Source of the DNA: Nostoc sp. LEGE 06077
Lineage (GTDB): Bacteria; Cyanobacteriota; Cyanobacteriia; Cyanobacteriales; Nostocaceae
Direction: 5' to 3'
Length of the DNA stretch: 64,000 nt
Assembly: GCF_015207705.1 (NCBI RefSeq)
Contig: NZ_JADEWI010000001.1
Coordinates: 186,001 to 250,000 of the forward strand
A program made the translations under genes and the position numbers. The notes under the pieces are model-generated. The model searched no databases, had not been told where the DNA came from, and saw nothing but the letters and a program-made list of their open reading frames with translations. Shown piece by piece: positions 1-9,032 of this stretch (position 1 is the stretch's first letter; each line of letters begins with the position of its first letter).

Positions 1-476
1 CCGAACAACACCCCCAACAAAGCATTGAAGATATTACCAAAGAACAGTTAGAACGGACGTTCCGCACGAATATTTTCTCAATGTTTTATCTGACAAAAGC
101 CGCATTAAAACATTTGAAACAAGGCAGTTCTATCATCAACACAACCTCAGTAACTGCTTATAAAGGTAGCCCTCAACTATTAGATTATTCTGCAACCAAA
201 GGTGCAATCGTCGCTTTTACTCGTTCGCTATCCCAAAATTTAGTCGAGAAGAAAATTCGGGTAAATGCTGTAGCGCCAGGGCCAATTTGGACACCATTAA
301 TTCCCTCGACCTTTCCTGAAGAAAAAGTCGAGACATTCGGTAAACAAGTCCCAATGCAAAGACCAGGACAACCAGAAGAAGTAGCACCAAGTTATGTATT
401 TTTAGCGTCTGATGATGCTTCTTACATTTCTGGTCAAGTCATTCATGTAAATGGCGGAGAAGTTATTAACGGTTAA
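1..476 (+). CDS. SDR family oxidoreductase, C-terminal part (start lies before the window)
   Basis: The frame is open from position 3 to the TAA at 474-476, so only the C-terminal part of a short-chain dehydrogenase/reductase is present. The SDR hallmarks are visible. A serine-bearing strand ([11 protein letters not shown]) precedes the catalytic Tyr-x-x-x-Lys, whose codons lie at 186-188 (Tyr) and 198-200 (Lys). [11 protein letters not shown] segment and the C-terminal [14 protein letters not shown] end follow, as in glucose/3-oxoacyl reductase-like SDRs. The family uses NAD(P)(H) to interconvert alcohols and ketones; the substrate cannot be told. The N-terminal Rossmann glycine motif is outside the window. 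A palindromic hairpin follows the stop. Confidence 0.93.
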   Translation, partial: EQHPQQSIEDITKEQLERTFRTNIFSMFYLTKAALKHLKQGSSIINTTSVTAYKGSPQLLDYSATKGAIVAFTRSLSQNLVEKKIRVNAVAPGPIWTPLIPSTFPEEKVETFGKQVPMQRPGQPEEVAPSYVFLASDDASYISGQVIHVNGGEVING

Positions 477-489
477 TTAACAAGAAGAA

Positions 490-517
490 GTAGAGACGTT
501 GTATACAACGTCTCTAC
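490..517. terminator. Perfect 28-bp palindrome, terminator-like dispersed repeat
   Basis: A perfect inverted repeat (arms GTAGAGACGTTG and CAACGTCTCTAC around TATA) starts 13 bases after the SDR stop codon. It could end transcription of the SDR gene, although no long T-run follows. Palindromes of this GTAGAGACGTTG type are, to my knowledge, dispersed in many copies in Nostoc-like genomes, so it may be a repeat first and a terminator second. Confidence 0.6.
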
Positions 518-628
518 AACGACCGATAAATTACAATCTTCATTAAAGAAGAGTATTATAATTGAACATTATTCTGGCTCCCTCTACATGAAATAAATCA
601 TCCCGAAATTAGACAACGCCACAAATTT

Positions 629-1201
629 TTAACTTGCATTGCCGAGTTTTTGAATGACTCGTGAAAACTCCTCTGTCAGAAAGTCTGAGCCAGTTGCGAG
701 ATAAACTTGCTCTAACTGTTGGTAAAACCAGATAGTTCCTTCTTTTCCAGCTTTAAACTCTTGCCAAATGCCGTTACCATATTGGTGTGAGTCTGCTAAT
801 AATGACCTAGCATTGTGTAGTTTATCGGCCAAAGATACCAATCGAATTGAAGGTGAAGCAGAACGCAGATTTTCTAAATACCTTTTTTTCCGTTCCTCCC
901 AAGGTGGTTTCGGGTATGTGTCCGATTCTGTGCAACCATCGACTATGGTAACGACTGTCTCACCGAAACGCTGACGTATTTCTTCACGGGTAGATTTTCC
1001 GCCTTGGTCTTCAATACTATCATGTAGTAAAGCGGCGATCGCCTCTTCTTCAGTTCCGCCAGCTTCTAAAACAAGTGCGGCGACACTCAGTAAATGACTG
1101 ATGTAAGGAACGCCGCTAATTTTGCGGGTTTGATTAGCATGAAGACGAGTTGCATAAACTAATGCTGATTCAAATTTGGCTGTTAATTGTACTGTATTCA
1201 T
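629..1201 (-). CDS. HD domain phosphohydrolase (RelA/SpoT-hydrolase-like)
   Basis: The product is about 190 residues and consists of one HD domain. The metal-binding residues are visible in order: a histidine in the region ATRLHANQ, the HD pair in ALLHDSIED, and an aspartate in SLADKLHNARSL. This arrangement matches the hydrolase half of SpoT/Mesh1-type proteins, which remove pyrophosphate from (p)ppGpp or a similar nucleotide; the real substrate is not known. A TTG codon at 1207 extends the frame by two residues, but ATG at 1201 is the better start. It is transcribed away from the small helix-turn-helix gene at 1460. Confidence 0.85.
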   Translation of the reverse strand: MNTVQLTAKFESALVYATRLHANQTRKISGVPYISHLLSVAALVLEAGGTEEEAIAALLHDSIEDQGGKSTREEIRQRFGETVVTIVDGCTESDTYPKPPWEERKKRYLENLRSASPSIRLVSLADKLHNARSLLADSHQYGNGIWQEFKAGKEGTIWFYQQLEQVYLATGSDFLTEEFSRVIQKLGNAS

Positions 1202-1270
1202 AATCAATCTTGATGATAAAGTTGAAATTCTTTGGCAACATCAGCCGCAATACTTTGCTTTAATTTGTAA

Positions 1271-1422
1271 GAGGATGTCTGAAAACTTTTTGGTGTTGTA
1301 TTTGAGACTTGTAGATCCCCCTAAATCCCCCTTTTTAAAGGGTAATTTGATTTATTTTCCCCCTTTTTTAAGGGGGGCTAGGGGGGATCAAGCACAAGAT
1401 TTAATACTTCTCAGACATCCTC
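1271..1422. mobile_element. MITE-like element, 152 bp, with terminal inverted repeats
   Basis: The ends are inverted repeats (GAGGATGTCTGAAAA on the left; the right end reads TTCTCAGACATCCTC), one mismatch in 15. A trinucleotide TAA flanks both ends (1268-1270 and 1423-1425), consistent with a 3-bp target duplication. The interior holds a second inverted pair rich in C and G runs (near 1316-1340 and 1363-1389). No transposase is encoded, so it would need one in trans. The forward reading frame across it is not a credible gene. Confidence 0.7.
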
Positions 1423-1459
1423 TAAGGAAAGATAACTTCACATTGAGGTACTTAATATA

Positions 1460-1684
1460 TTGGCAGAACGAATTGAAGAACTCACAGAATTATTTACAGC
1501 CCAACACAAACGTCAAGGGGGCGATCGCACTGATAAAATTGCCTCTACATGGGCAACTATCTTAGCTTGTCGAGAAATGGGAGAATCATTAGAGGCGATC
1601 GCTGATGATTTACAAATGCGACCGGAAACGGTGAAAACCTATGTCAAATTAGCGCGGAAAGCTATTAAGCAGCAAGGGGAGTAA
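1460..1684 (+). CDS. Small helix-turn-helix-like protein of unknown function
   Basis: This 74-residue product is not recognised as a named family. Its second half looks like a sigma-factor-region-4 or resolvase-type helix-turn-helix: an acidic helix, then EAIADDLQMRPETVKTYVK with the usual turn and recognition helix. It may bind DNA. The assigned start is a TTG; the frame is open back to a stop at 1433-1435 with no ATG, so the start is uncertain. A MITE-like element ends about 38 bases upstream and may have displaced the original promoter or start. Confidence 0.55.
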   Translation: MAERIEELTELFTAQHKRQGGDRTDKIASTWATILACREMGESLEAIADDLQMRPETVKTYVKLARKAIKQQGE

Positions 1685-1816
1685 GGGGATAAGAAACTTC
1701 CGACTAAAAAGATATATAGCAGAAAGCAGAAAGTATAAGGAAAAGTCTTACTATTCCTGGCATTCAAGCTTTCAAATTGTCCTAACATATCTGACTACCG
1801 CTATACTATCTTGGTA

Positions 1817-1984
1817 TCACATTGTGAATGTACCAAGTCACATTGTTAATGTGTCGCCTCACATTGCGAATGTACCAAGTCACATTGTGAATGCGTCGCC
1901 TCACATTGTGAATCTATTAAGTCACATTGTGAATGTGTCGCCTCACATTGTGAATGTATTAAGTTAAATTGTTGATGTGTTATC
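1817..1984. repeat. 21-bp tandem repeat array (eight units)
   Basis: Eight 21-bp units run without slippage. Units 1-7 are close copies of TCACATTGTGAATGTxxxxxx and unit 8 is diverged. The last bases alternate: odd units end in CCAAG or TTAAG and even units end in GTCGCC, so the real period is 42 bp. In forward frame 3 the array has no stop until 1968 and would read as heptapeptides HIVNVPS/HIVNVSP, but no start codon precedes it. It lies between the small HTH gene and the 3' end of the phosphodiesterase gene. Confidence 0.85.
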
Positions 1985-2048
1985 TTACATTAGTTTTGTT
2001 TGTTGGGTTTCGCCATCGCTCCACCCAACCTACTTTTCTATAAACCCG

Positions 2049-4265
2049 TCACCTATCACCTCTTCCCTTGATATTCAGTGCTTGACCCTGAACTGTGGGA
2101 GCGGAGGGAACATTGAGTAAACTGTTAATAGTTGGAGCAATATCAATATTGCGAATTGTGCCGATATTGCCACGACGCTGAATGTCAGGGCCAGCAGCAT
2201 AAAAAATAGCGCTAAGACTTGGTATTGTGGGATCATAACCATGCGCCCCGTAAAAATTTGGTACAGAAAATACAGCGTTATTGGTGTCTCCCAAACGGGT
2301 GACGATGGGGCTTTGTATACCGTCAAAGTTATATCCCTCGCGCATAATTGCAAACACATCACCAGTATCTTGACCCACAAATTCGCTTGTACCTAAACCA
2401 AATTTTGGATCATTGACATTGGTGGGTAATGGGCGCGGGTAAATTAAATCAAAAACTGCTTGTTGTCTTCCCCGCAAGTAATTAGGATTGTTATCTACTA
2501 ATTCTCGCAACGCCGTGATTAGTTGCTGTTGCAGAGTAATATATTCTGCGCGACTAACAACACCGTTGGGTTCACGTCCTTGAAGATTAATATAAATGTT
2601 GGCGGCTGGCCCTGATGTGACAGCGCGGACTTTAGTTAAATCAAAGCCGCGATTTCTTAAGTAGTTATTTAAATTAACGGCTGTGTGAAAAGGGGCAAAG
2701 CCGTGATCGGAAACTACTAAGATATTACTGTTGGGTGTGCCTTGGCGATTTGTCCCCACTGCGTTGATAATACGCTGAACGGCATTATTAGCAGCTTGAT
2801 AACCATTCTGGATGTATGTTCTATATCGCGCAATTTTAGCTCTATCTTGTCCTGCGCCAATGGATAATGGATTTGTTGGATCACTAGGTTGACGACGGTT
2901 AGTTAAAAGAAACTGGTGTTCTGAGCCATCTGGTTGTTCAATATAAACCATGACTAAATCTGCATTGGGATTTTGGTTAATTGCTCTCAATGCTAGTCGT
3001 GTTTGATAATCAACAAATAGTTCCACTTGGTCTTCGTAAATTGCTTCTAGTTCGCTGTCGGGGAAAGTTGTAAATCCTGGACTGAGGCGTTCTGTAATCC
3101 GAAAATCAGCTTGAGGAGACCAAAAACCAACGTTACTAAGGACATCATCGACAGTAGTTTGCACTGCGGGATTGCGGGGAATTGCATTAGCAGAATAACG
3201 CGCAATGCGAACAGTACTCAAGTCTGGGGCAAGATTGCTGACGTAAAACGCTGTACCTGCTTGATTAGAACTACCTTCTAGATAAAATAAACTAGATTTG
3301 CGATCGCGCACTCTCACATAAGCCGGGCCAGTTGCAGGTAAACTAAAATTATCTGTGGGAATCCCAATCTGAGCATCGAAAAATACTAATGTGTCATAGT
3401 TGCTGCGGCGATCGTTAGTTGTATCTAGTGCTGCAACTTGAATATCATAATTGACACCACCAACAGTAAACTGATCATTTAAACTTGCTTGTAAAATGGG
3501 ACTGTAGGAAATTCTACCTGCGTTATTCAGTTGAGTAACTATTTGACTAGCAGCAGAACTAAAGTTAGCAGTAGTTAAACTAAAACCTCTTGCACCTACC
3601 CCCGCAAACGCCCCAAAGGGAACGGTGTAAGAGACAGTTCTTGTGCTGGCGGGTTGAATAATTGGGCTATTAGTTAAACCTGGAACTGTGACATCAACGC
3701 CATCTGCGCCGGGAAAGGTAGCCGCCACAACTTGCTTACCATTGCGCTGAAGCCCAACCCAAACAGGTTCTGCTGTTGGTTGTACACTGGCGCTAGGGCC
3801 GATTGTAGAATAACCGCCAATCGGTGCGCCAAAACCACTAATGTTAGAGGTAAAGGGACTGGCAACCAAATGAAATGTATTAGAGTTAATATCATTGCGA
3901 GCCGCTGTCGAACCTGTACCAATGGCTACGTGACAAGCCGCAGTTAAAGATGCACTGCAAGTAATATTTCTTTGGGCATACACACCTTGTCTTTTGAGTA
4001 ATCCTAATCCTTGGCGGCGATTTAATACACCGTCTTTAAGATACTGCTCGACAAAATCTGGTGTGGCACCATCCAGGGAAATTAAAATTACTTTGGGGCT
4101 GGGTGTATTAGCTACTGGTTGAACCGCGATAGAATGCACACTTAAACTTAGGAAAAAAGTCACCAGCACCACAGCAGATAAGCGCAAAAATAACTTATGT
4201 CTAAAAGTTTGCCTTAGCCATTGCCATGTTTGATTTATGCCATAAAATTTTAAATACTTGCTCAC
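2049..4265 (-). CDS. Secreted alkaline phosphatase/nucleotide pyrophosphatase-family protein
   Basis: This 738-residue protein belongs to the type I phosphodiesterase/nucleotide pyrophosphatase superfamily. The N-terminal membrane segment (about residues 28-48, LSAVVLVTFFLSLSVHS) looks like an uncleaved anchor or signal peptide, placing the enzyme outside the cytoplasm. Metal-site motifs are PKVILISLDGATPDF near residue 58, a Ser/Thr nucleophile region around TCSASLTAACHVAIGTG, VYIEQPDGSEHQF, VVSDHGFAPFHT and GAHGYDPTIPSLSAIF near the C-terminus. The family cleaves phosphate mono- or diesters with two Zn ions; the substrate is unknown. The start is GTG, supported by GGAGG ending 5-7 bases upstream. 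It is divergent from the histidine kinase gene. Confidence 0.88.
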   Translation of the reverse strand: MSKYLKFYGINQTWQWLRQTFRHKLFLRLSAVVLVTFFLSLSVHSIAVQPVANTPSPKVILISLDGATPDFVEQYLKDGVLNRRQGLGLLKRQGVYAQRNITCSASLTAACHVAIGTGSTAARNDINSNTFHLVASPFTSNISGFGAPIGGYSTIGPSASVQPTAEPVWVGLQRNGKQVVAATFPGADGVDVTVPGLTNSPIIQPASTRTVSYTVPFGAFAGVGARGFSLTTANFSSAASQIVTQLNNAGRISYSPILQASLNDQFTVGGVNYDIQVAALDTTNDRRSNYDTLVFFDAQIGIPTDNFSLPATGPAYVRVRDRKSSLFYLEGSSNQAGTAFYVSNLAPDLSTVRIARYSANAIPRNPAVQTTVDDVLSNVGFWSPQADFRITERLSPGFTTFPDSELEAIYEDQVELFVDYQTRLALRAINQNPNADLVMVYIEQPDGSEHQFLLTNRRQPSDPTNPLSIGAGQDRAKIARYRTYIQNGYQAANNAVQRIINAVGTNRQGTPNSNILVVSDHGFAPFHTAVNLNNYLRNRGFDLTKVRAVTSGPAANIYINLQGREPNGVVSRAEYITLQQQLITALRELVDNNPNYLRGRQQAVFDLIYPRPLPTNVNDPKFGLGTSEFVGQDTGDVFAIMREGYNFDGIQSPIVTRLGDTNNAVFSVPNFYGAHGYDPTIPSLSAIFYAAGPDIQRRGNIGTIRNIDIAPTINSLLNVPSAPTVQGQALNIKGRGDR

Positions 4266-4419
4266 TTGTCCTCCGTTAGTTTACGACCGTCACTTGCATC
4301 GGATGATTGCAGATCAAATTTATTGACGGTAAGTTAACGAAAGACTATGAAAATCTTAAGCCGAGAATTCTCTCGAAATTCAATTTGATAGATGAATAGA
4401 CAAGGGAGACAAGGGAGAG

Positions 4420-6732
4420 ATGTTAAAACGCTCTAACTTGGGCGATCGCATTTTAGAAGCCACAGCTACAGCGGTGAATGCTTTACTCACCATCGATAAC
4501 TTTGATGAAGCGGTGAATACGGCTTTGCAAGTGATGGGAGAAAGTTTAGATTGCGATCGCTTGGGTGTGATTGAACATTTTCCGATTTCATCGTCTACTT
4601 TACCAGGTTGGCGATCGCTTTATGAGTGGAATGCAGCGAATATAATTGCTCAAATCTCCCATCCCACAACAGCCCAAGGAACCTACGCCGGAATTGAAGA
4701 ATGGTATCAACAACTGCACGAAGGTGAAACTATTAGCTGTTTGCTAGAAGAAATGCCAGAACCGTTTCGCAGTGGACAAGCCGCAATTGGTGTAAAAGCA
4801 CTGTTCGCTGTGCCGATTTTTGTCGAAGAACTATTTTGGGGAATTTTGAGTTTTGATCACTGTCGTCAAGCCAAACACCCCAGCACCGCCGAATTAACAT
4901 TGTTAAAAACCGCCGCCGCTTGTATTGGTAGTGCAATTCAGAGTCAACGCATCCGCCAAACCAAACAAAAACGCACGGAAGAATTAGCAAGAGTTAACCA
5001 AGAGTTACAACAGCGCGATCGCCTCTTGTCTGTAGTTGCTCAAGTTACAAAAAATCTTCTAGACACGGAAGATATTGATTTAGCAATTCCTCAAGCTTTA
5101 CAAGCGATCGGCACAGTCGCAAACATGAGTCGAGTGCAAGTTATCCTCGAACGCCAAAACCCAGCCACCCAAACATTACAACACTGCATCACCTATGAAT
5201 GGGTAGCGGAAGGTATCTCTGCCCAAATTGATCATCCGACAATGGCAGTCATTGAGAATGATGATGCCGAATTTTTGCTGAGAGAACTATATGTAGGTCG
5301 TTCTATGTGGTATATAGTTGATGACTTGCCCCATCCCATCAAAGAGCAATTTCAATCACTGAACATCAAATCATCTGGCGGCGTACCCTTATTCATCGAA
5401 GGACGCTACATCGGTTGTGTGGCTTTTGATGATTGTGTCACGCCGCGCCATTGGACTCAGCAAGAAATGGATGTCCTCACCACGGCGGCGGAGGGAATTG
5501 GAGCCGCACTGCATCGCAAACAGTTGGTGGCACATCTGATTCAAGAACGCGCCAGTACTGTAGAAAAACGAGTCGCAGAATTAGTCAGAGCTAATGAATC
5601 ACTACGTGGCTGTGTAAATCGCCTGGCAGATGAACCAGATTTAGAAACCTTCTGGGAACATATTTTACTAGAAGCCTCCGCCCAAGCTAAATCCTATGCC
5701 GCCGCTTTGTTTCTGTATGACGCATCAACTAACACTAGCCTGATGAAACGCTATGTCAAAGAAGGTAAAGTAATTCCCATTCAAACAACCCCTGAAATGG
5801 CTCAATTTCGTGTGCCAATTTCGGGAAATATTTTTTCTTATTGGCAAGAGGCGCTGTTTAAAGGCGAGGTCATTTTTTTTAATGTTGAGGATGACAAGAA
5901 ACTCCTAGGCTCAAGGATTAAATGGCATCGCGCTCAAGGACATCGGGCAATTGTACGTGTACCTTTAATTTTAGGCGATCGCCCCTTGGGATTCATTGGT
6001 TTGTGTTTTCGAGAACCCCGCACTAGCTTACCGCCAAATATTGAATTGATCATCGCCCTAGCACAGCAAGCCACCTTAGCTATTCATTTAACTCATCTCG
6101 CGGAACAAAGTCGTCAAGCGGCAATTTTAGAAGAACGCAATCGGATGGCACGAGAAATTCATGATACCTTAGCGCAAGCCTTCACTGGTGTCATCGTCCA
6201 ATTGGGTGCAGCCTCCCGCATCATTCCCCAAGATTTACTAGAAGTACAAGAACACATCACCCAAGCCAGAGAACTAGCGCGAGAAGGTTTAGCCGAGGCG
6301 AGACGTTCGGTAAATGCCCTACGTCCCCAAATTTTAGAAACGCAGAATTTGCCCGCAGCCTTTCATCACCTAGTAACGCAGATGTCGGCGGTGATTGATA
6401 CTCAGATTATCTGCAAAGTGATTGGGGAAACTTATCCCTTGACAGTCGATATCGAAAACAACTTGTTACGCATTGGCCAAGAAGCATTGACAAACGCCAT
6501 TAAACACGCTTCTGCCAGTGAGATTGTGATTGAATTGGTGTATGAACCGACGCAATTTATCTTACGGGTGAAAGACAATGGCCAGGGATTTGCGCCAGAG
6601 AGTTTAGCTGTGATTAAAGGTTTTGGCTTGATGGGAATCAAAGAAAGAAGCGATCGCATCCAAGCCCAATTAACCATTAAAAGTTTGCCACAACCAGGCA
6701 CAGAAATTACCATCCTGATTCATCGAAAATAA
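4420..6732 (+). CDS. Three-GAF sensor histidine kinase (NarL/HisKA_3 type)
   Basis: The product has 770 residues. It carries three GAF-like sensory regions (about residues 10-180, 195-370 and 395-560) with short coiled linkers, then a HisKA_3 dimerisation domain and an HATPase. The phospho-accepting histidine is His581 in AREIHDTLAQAF. The ATP-binding N and G boxes appear as EALTNAIKHA and DNGQGFAPES...GFGLMGIKER. There is no membrane segment, so it is a soluble sensor; GAF domains bind small molecules or chromophores, but I do not see a clear phytochrome cysteine signature. The response regulator follows three bases after the stop, so the two form one operon. A purine-rich Shine-Dalgarno (GGGAG) precedes the ATG. 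Confidence 0.92.
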   Translation: MLKRSNLGDRILEATATAVNALLTIDNFDEAVNTALQVMGESLDCDRLGVIEHFPISSSTLPGWRSLYEWNAANIIAQISHPTTAQGTYAGIEEWYQQLHEGETISCLLEEMPEPFRSGQAAIGVKALFAVPIFVEELFWGILSFDHCRQAKHPSTAELTLLKTAAACIGSAIQSQRIRQTKQKRTEELARVNQELQQRDRLLSVVAQVTKNLLDTEDIDLAIPQALQAIGTVANMSRVQVILERQNPATQTLQHCITYEWVAEGISAQIDHPTMAVIENDDAEFLLRELYVGRSMWYIVDDLPHPIKEQFQSLNIKSSGGVPLFIEGRYIGCVAFDDCVTPRHWTQQEMDVLTTAAEGIGAALHRKQLVAHLIQERASTVEKRVAELVRANESLRGCVNRLADEPDLETFWEHILLEASAQAKSYAAALFLYDASTNTSLMKRYVKEGKVIPIQTTPEMAQFRVPISGNIFSYWQEALFKGEVIFFNVEDDKKLLGSRIKWHRAQGHRAIVRVPLILGDRPLGFIGLCFREPRTSLPPNIELIIALAQQATLAIHLTHLAEQSRQAAILEERNRMAREIHDTLAQAFTGVIVQLGAASRIIPQDLLEVQEHITQARELAREGLAEARRSVNALRPQILETQNLPAAFHHLVTQMSAVIDTQIICKVIGETYPLTVDIENNLLRIGQEALTNAIKHASASEIVIELVYEPTQFILRVKDNGQGFAPESLAVIKGFGLMGIKERSDRIQAQLTIKSLPQPGTEITILIHRK

Positions 6733-6735
6733 ACC

Positions 6736-7368
6736 ATGACTAACAACAATCCCATCCGCATCTTGATTGTTGACGATCATCCCGTCGTCCGCCAAGGTTT
6801 AGCCGCCATGATTGATCGCGAAGCAGATATGACAGTTGTCGGACAGGTTTGTAATGGATATCAAGCAGTAGAAATATTTCGCCAACTGCAACCTGATGTC
6901 ACCTTAATGGATTTACGAATGCCAGAAATGGACGGAGTTGCAGCCATTACCGCTATATGTAGAGAATTTGCCAATGCTAACATCATTGTACTGACTACCT
7001 ACGACGGCGACGAAGATATTTATCGCGGACTCAAAGCCGGAGCAAAGGGTTATTTACTCAAAGATGCAGAACCAGATGAATTACTTTTAGCCATTCGCAT
7101 CGTCAACACCGGACAAAAATACATTCCTACTTCCGTCGGCGCTAAATTAGCCGAACGAGTGGGGATATTGCAACTCAGCAGTCGGGAACTAGAAGTTATT
7201 CGGCTGATGTCCACAGGTAAAACCAACCAAGAAATTGCGGCGGTATTGCAGATTTCCGAAGGAACTGTGAAATATCACGTTAATCATATTCTCAGTAAAT
7301 TGGGCGTGAGCGATCGCATTCAAGCAGTCATCACCGCCCTCAAACGTGGGATTGTCACTTTGCAATAA
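6736..7368 (+). CDS. NarL/FixJ-family response regulator
   Basis: This 210-residue two-domain regulator has a receiver domain (residues 7-125) with the acidic pair Asp13-Asp14, the phospho-accepting Asp59 in LMDLRMPEMDG and the conserved Lys in KGYLLKDAEPD. The C-terminal LuxR-type helix-turn-helix (about 148-207) contains SSRELEVIRLMSTGKTNQEI and GTVKYHVNHIL. It should receive phosphate from the GAF kinase encoded immediately upstream and bind DNA. Target genes cannot be deduced. The length is typical for the family. Confidence 0.95.
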   Translation: MTNNNPIRILIVDDHPVVRQGLAAMIDREADMTVVGQVCNGYQAVEIFRQLQPDVTLMDLRMPEMDGVAAITAICREFANANIIVLTTYDGDEDIYRGLKAGAKGYLLKDAEPDELLLAIRIVNTGQKYIPTSVGAKLAERVGILQLSSRELEVIRLMSTGKTNQEIAAVLQISEGTVKYHVNHILSKLGVSDRIQAVITALKRGIVTLQ

Positions 7369-7627
7369 AGAATGCGCTGATTAGCAGCATTAATTACCGC
7401 AGTTTGACTCAGATTCAGAAAATCTTCTAACCCCCAAAAAATTTTTAAGGCGTTAGATTTTCATAATACTGGGCAGAGATTGAGTACGGATGCAGTTAAC
7501 GTTTTTGAGGGAGTGAAGCACAATTAGCAAGTAACATAATAGTATATAGAAAAGAAGAACGCCTAGCTAGAAAAGCGTTGTTCCTGTTCCCTTAAAAAGA
7601 TGCTGATGTAGTTTTTTTGACAAATAG

Positions 7628-8164
7628 GTGGCATTCTTGAATCTCTGGAATTTTCTCAGTTTTGGGGCGCTAATACTTTCTAGCTTGACCTTTGTACTGT
7701 TCCTGCTTTCACAACAAAGTTACTGGCTAATGCGATTATTTTTTGCTGTGGCTGTTCCAGTAGCCACTCCACTAACTTTGTTGGCACCTATATTTGCAAT
7801 TGCAATTTTCCTATCGTTTCTAGTAAAAAAAAATCGCTGGAAAACGACTACTGGGAAAATTATTCTGTGGATATGTGTATTTGCATTGTCCAGTTTCAGC
7901 TTTTTAGGAGCAGCTTTCACAACGTATGATATTGCTGCTAGTGCCAGTTTTAACAACCAAAAATATTATCTAATCAAATTTTTTTACATTGACAATTACG
8001 AGTATAAACTGTATTCCTGCGAACCACTTGGTTTATTTTGTAGCCGCTCTTCAGGATATATTGGGATTCCATATCAGCATGAACCTATTTACCTTCACTA
8101 CAACTCAAAAACAAATACACTTTACATCCAAAACCTCAATCAGACTATCCAAATACCAGATTAA
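7628..8164 (+). CDS. Hypothetical membrane protein
   Basis: I do not recognise a family. The 178-residue product starts at GTG directly after an in-frame TAG, so no longer start exists; TTG at 7637 is an alternative. Three hydrophobic stretches span the first two thirds (about residues 5-28, 33-62 and 70-95), with a KKNRWK basic loop between the second and third. The last third is a soluble, tyrosine-rich tail with two cysteines (YSCEPLGLFCSRSSGY) that could form a disulfide outside the membrane. Confidence 0.55.
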   Translation: MAFLNLWNFLSFGALILSSLTFVLFLLSQQSYWLMRLFFAVAVPVATPLTLLAPIFAIAIFLSFLVKKNRWKTTTGKIILWICVFALSSFSFLGAAFTTYDIAASASFNNQKYYLIKFFYIDNYEYKLYSCEPLGLFCSRSSGYIGIPYQHEPIYLHYNSKTNTLYIQNLNQTIQIPD

Positions 8165-8204
8165 CGGCGTTGCATAATAAGAATATGAATTAGGGTGAAT
8201 CTCT

Positions 8205-8291
8205 ATGAAATGTCCACGTTGTGATTCAAATCATAAATTTATTGATGAGAATTGGCTTTTAGATGTAGATTCTCCAATGCTTGTGAAGTGA
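8205..8291 (+). CDS. Very short CxxC peptide, possible gene remnant
   Basis: A 28-codon frame begins MKCPRCDSNHKFID and stops at TGA (8289-8291). The CPxC start resembles one knuckle of a zinc ribbon, as found at the N-terminus of some transposases and small zinc proteins, but the second CxxC is missing. A weak GGGTGAA sequence lies just upstream. It is more likely the leftover 5' end of a decayed gene than a complete one. Confidence 0.25.
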   Translation: MKCPRCDSNHKFIDENWLLDVDSPMLVK

Positions 8292-8493
8292 TCTGGCTAA
8301 TTTTTGGCAATTGAGCAGAAGTAAAAAACAACCAAGCATCACCGAAACACCTTATTTATACTTCAGACTTTTTCCACTAGCCAAAAGTTAAGGTCATATC
8401 CCTATCTCTTAGTTAGTCATCAACTCACCTTGTGGTCTATGTAAAACTTCAACTTTGGACTAGGGACAAATGTTAACTGATTTTATAAAGTAA

Positions 8494-8571
8494 ACCATAG
8501 ATGTTGAGAGCCATACCGAGAGTGATGTTCGGGGTTTTGCTGTTAAGTTCTATACCGAAGAAGAGAATTAA
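8494..8571 (+). pseudogene. Catalase remnant
   Basis: A short frame between two stops reads ESHTESDVRGFAVKFYTEEE followed by Asn and TAA. DVRGFAVKFYTEE matches the strongly conserved heme-catalase stretch RDxRGFAxKFYTxEGN. No other part of a catalase is visible on either side, so this looks like about 25 codons left from a deleted monofunctional catalase gene. The surrounding 8292-8493 region shows no recognisable gene. Confidence 0.5.
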
Positions 8572-8585
8572 GACATAGTAATACC

Positions 8586-9032
8586 ATGTCAAAACAAAAA
8601 CTGAGCCGGATTTTGCTTTCAGTTGTAATTGTGAATACAGCAGTGGTTTCTGTAGCTGTTGATTGGAATGCCACCCATATCTTCAATCCCACTTGGGTAC
8701 CTCATGCCCGATTCCATGATGTAGTGATGTTGTGGCTACTTAGTAGTTTATCGGTAGTTGCCCTCTGGTTACTGTGGAGGCGATCGCTAGAACCAGATAT
8801 CAGTGTGACTGTTGCAACTTTAGTTCCTGTACTTTTCTGGACACCTTTTTTCTTCGCAACCTTATTAGTTCCTGGTACTAGCCTAAGTGCATTACCTGAT
8901 GAACCCCTACCCTTAATTGTTGGGATACCAATTTATCCCAACGTTGTCGTTGCTACCATTAACGAAATCTTAGCAGCAATCAGTTATTGGCTCTACCGCA
9001 GTAGCCTCAAGACATCTACAAAAATTATCTAG
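8586..9032 (+). CDS. Small membrane protein, hypothetical
   Basis: A 148-residue product with four likely membrane segments (about residues 8-25, 45-65, 75-98 and 112-135). A conserved-looking stretch NATHIFNPTWVPHARFHD follows the first segment. His and Asn residues there resemble small integral membrane families annotated only as DUFs (possibly DUF6640), but I cannot assign a function. It starts at ATG 15 bases after the catalase remnant, so it may have moved next to the deletion scar. Confidence 0.6.
   Translation: MSKQKLSRILLSVVIVNTAVVSVAVDWNATHIFNPTWVPHARFHDVVMLWLLSSLSVVALWLLWRRSLEPDISVTVATLVPVLFWTPFFFATLLVPGTSLSALPDEPLPLIVGIPIYPNVVVATINEILAAISYWLYRSSLKTSTKII

Noticed and set aside
490-517. 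The palindrome as a CRISPR or operator unit
   Set aside because: Only a single copy in the window, with no spacer array or nearby cas genes.
1176-1565. Forward frame of 129 codons overlapping the HD gene start
   Set aside because: It runs through the MITE-like element, has poor composition and overlaps two better genes; it is not a gene.
1818-1970. HIVNVSP heptapeptide frame in the 21-bp array as a possible gene
   Set aside because: No start codon or ribosome site precedes it back to about 1700; the open frame follows simply from a 21-bp period.
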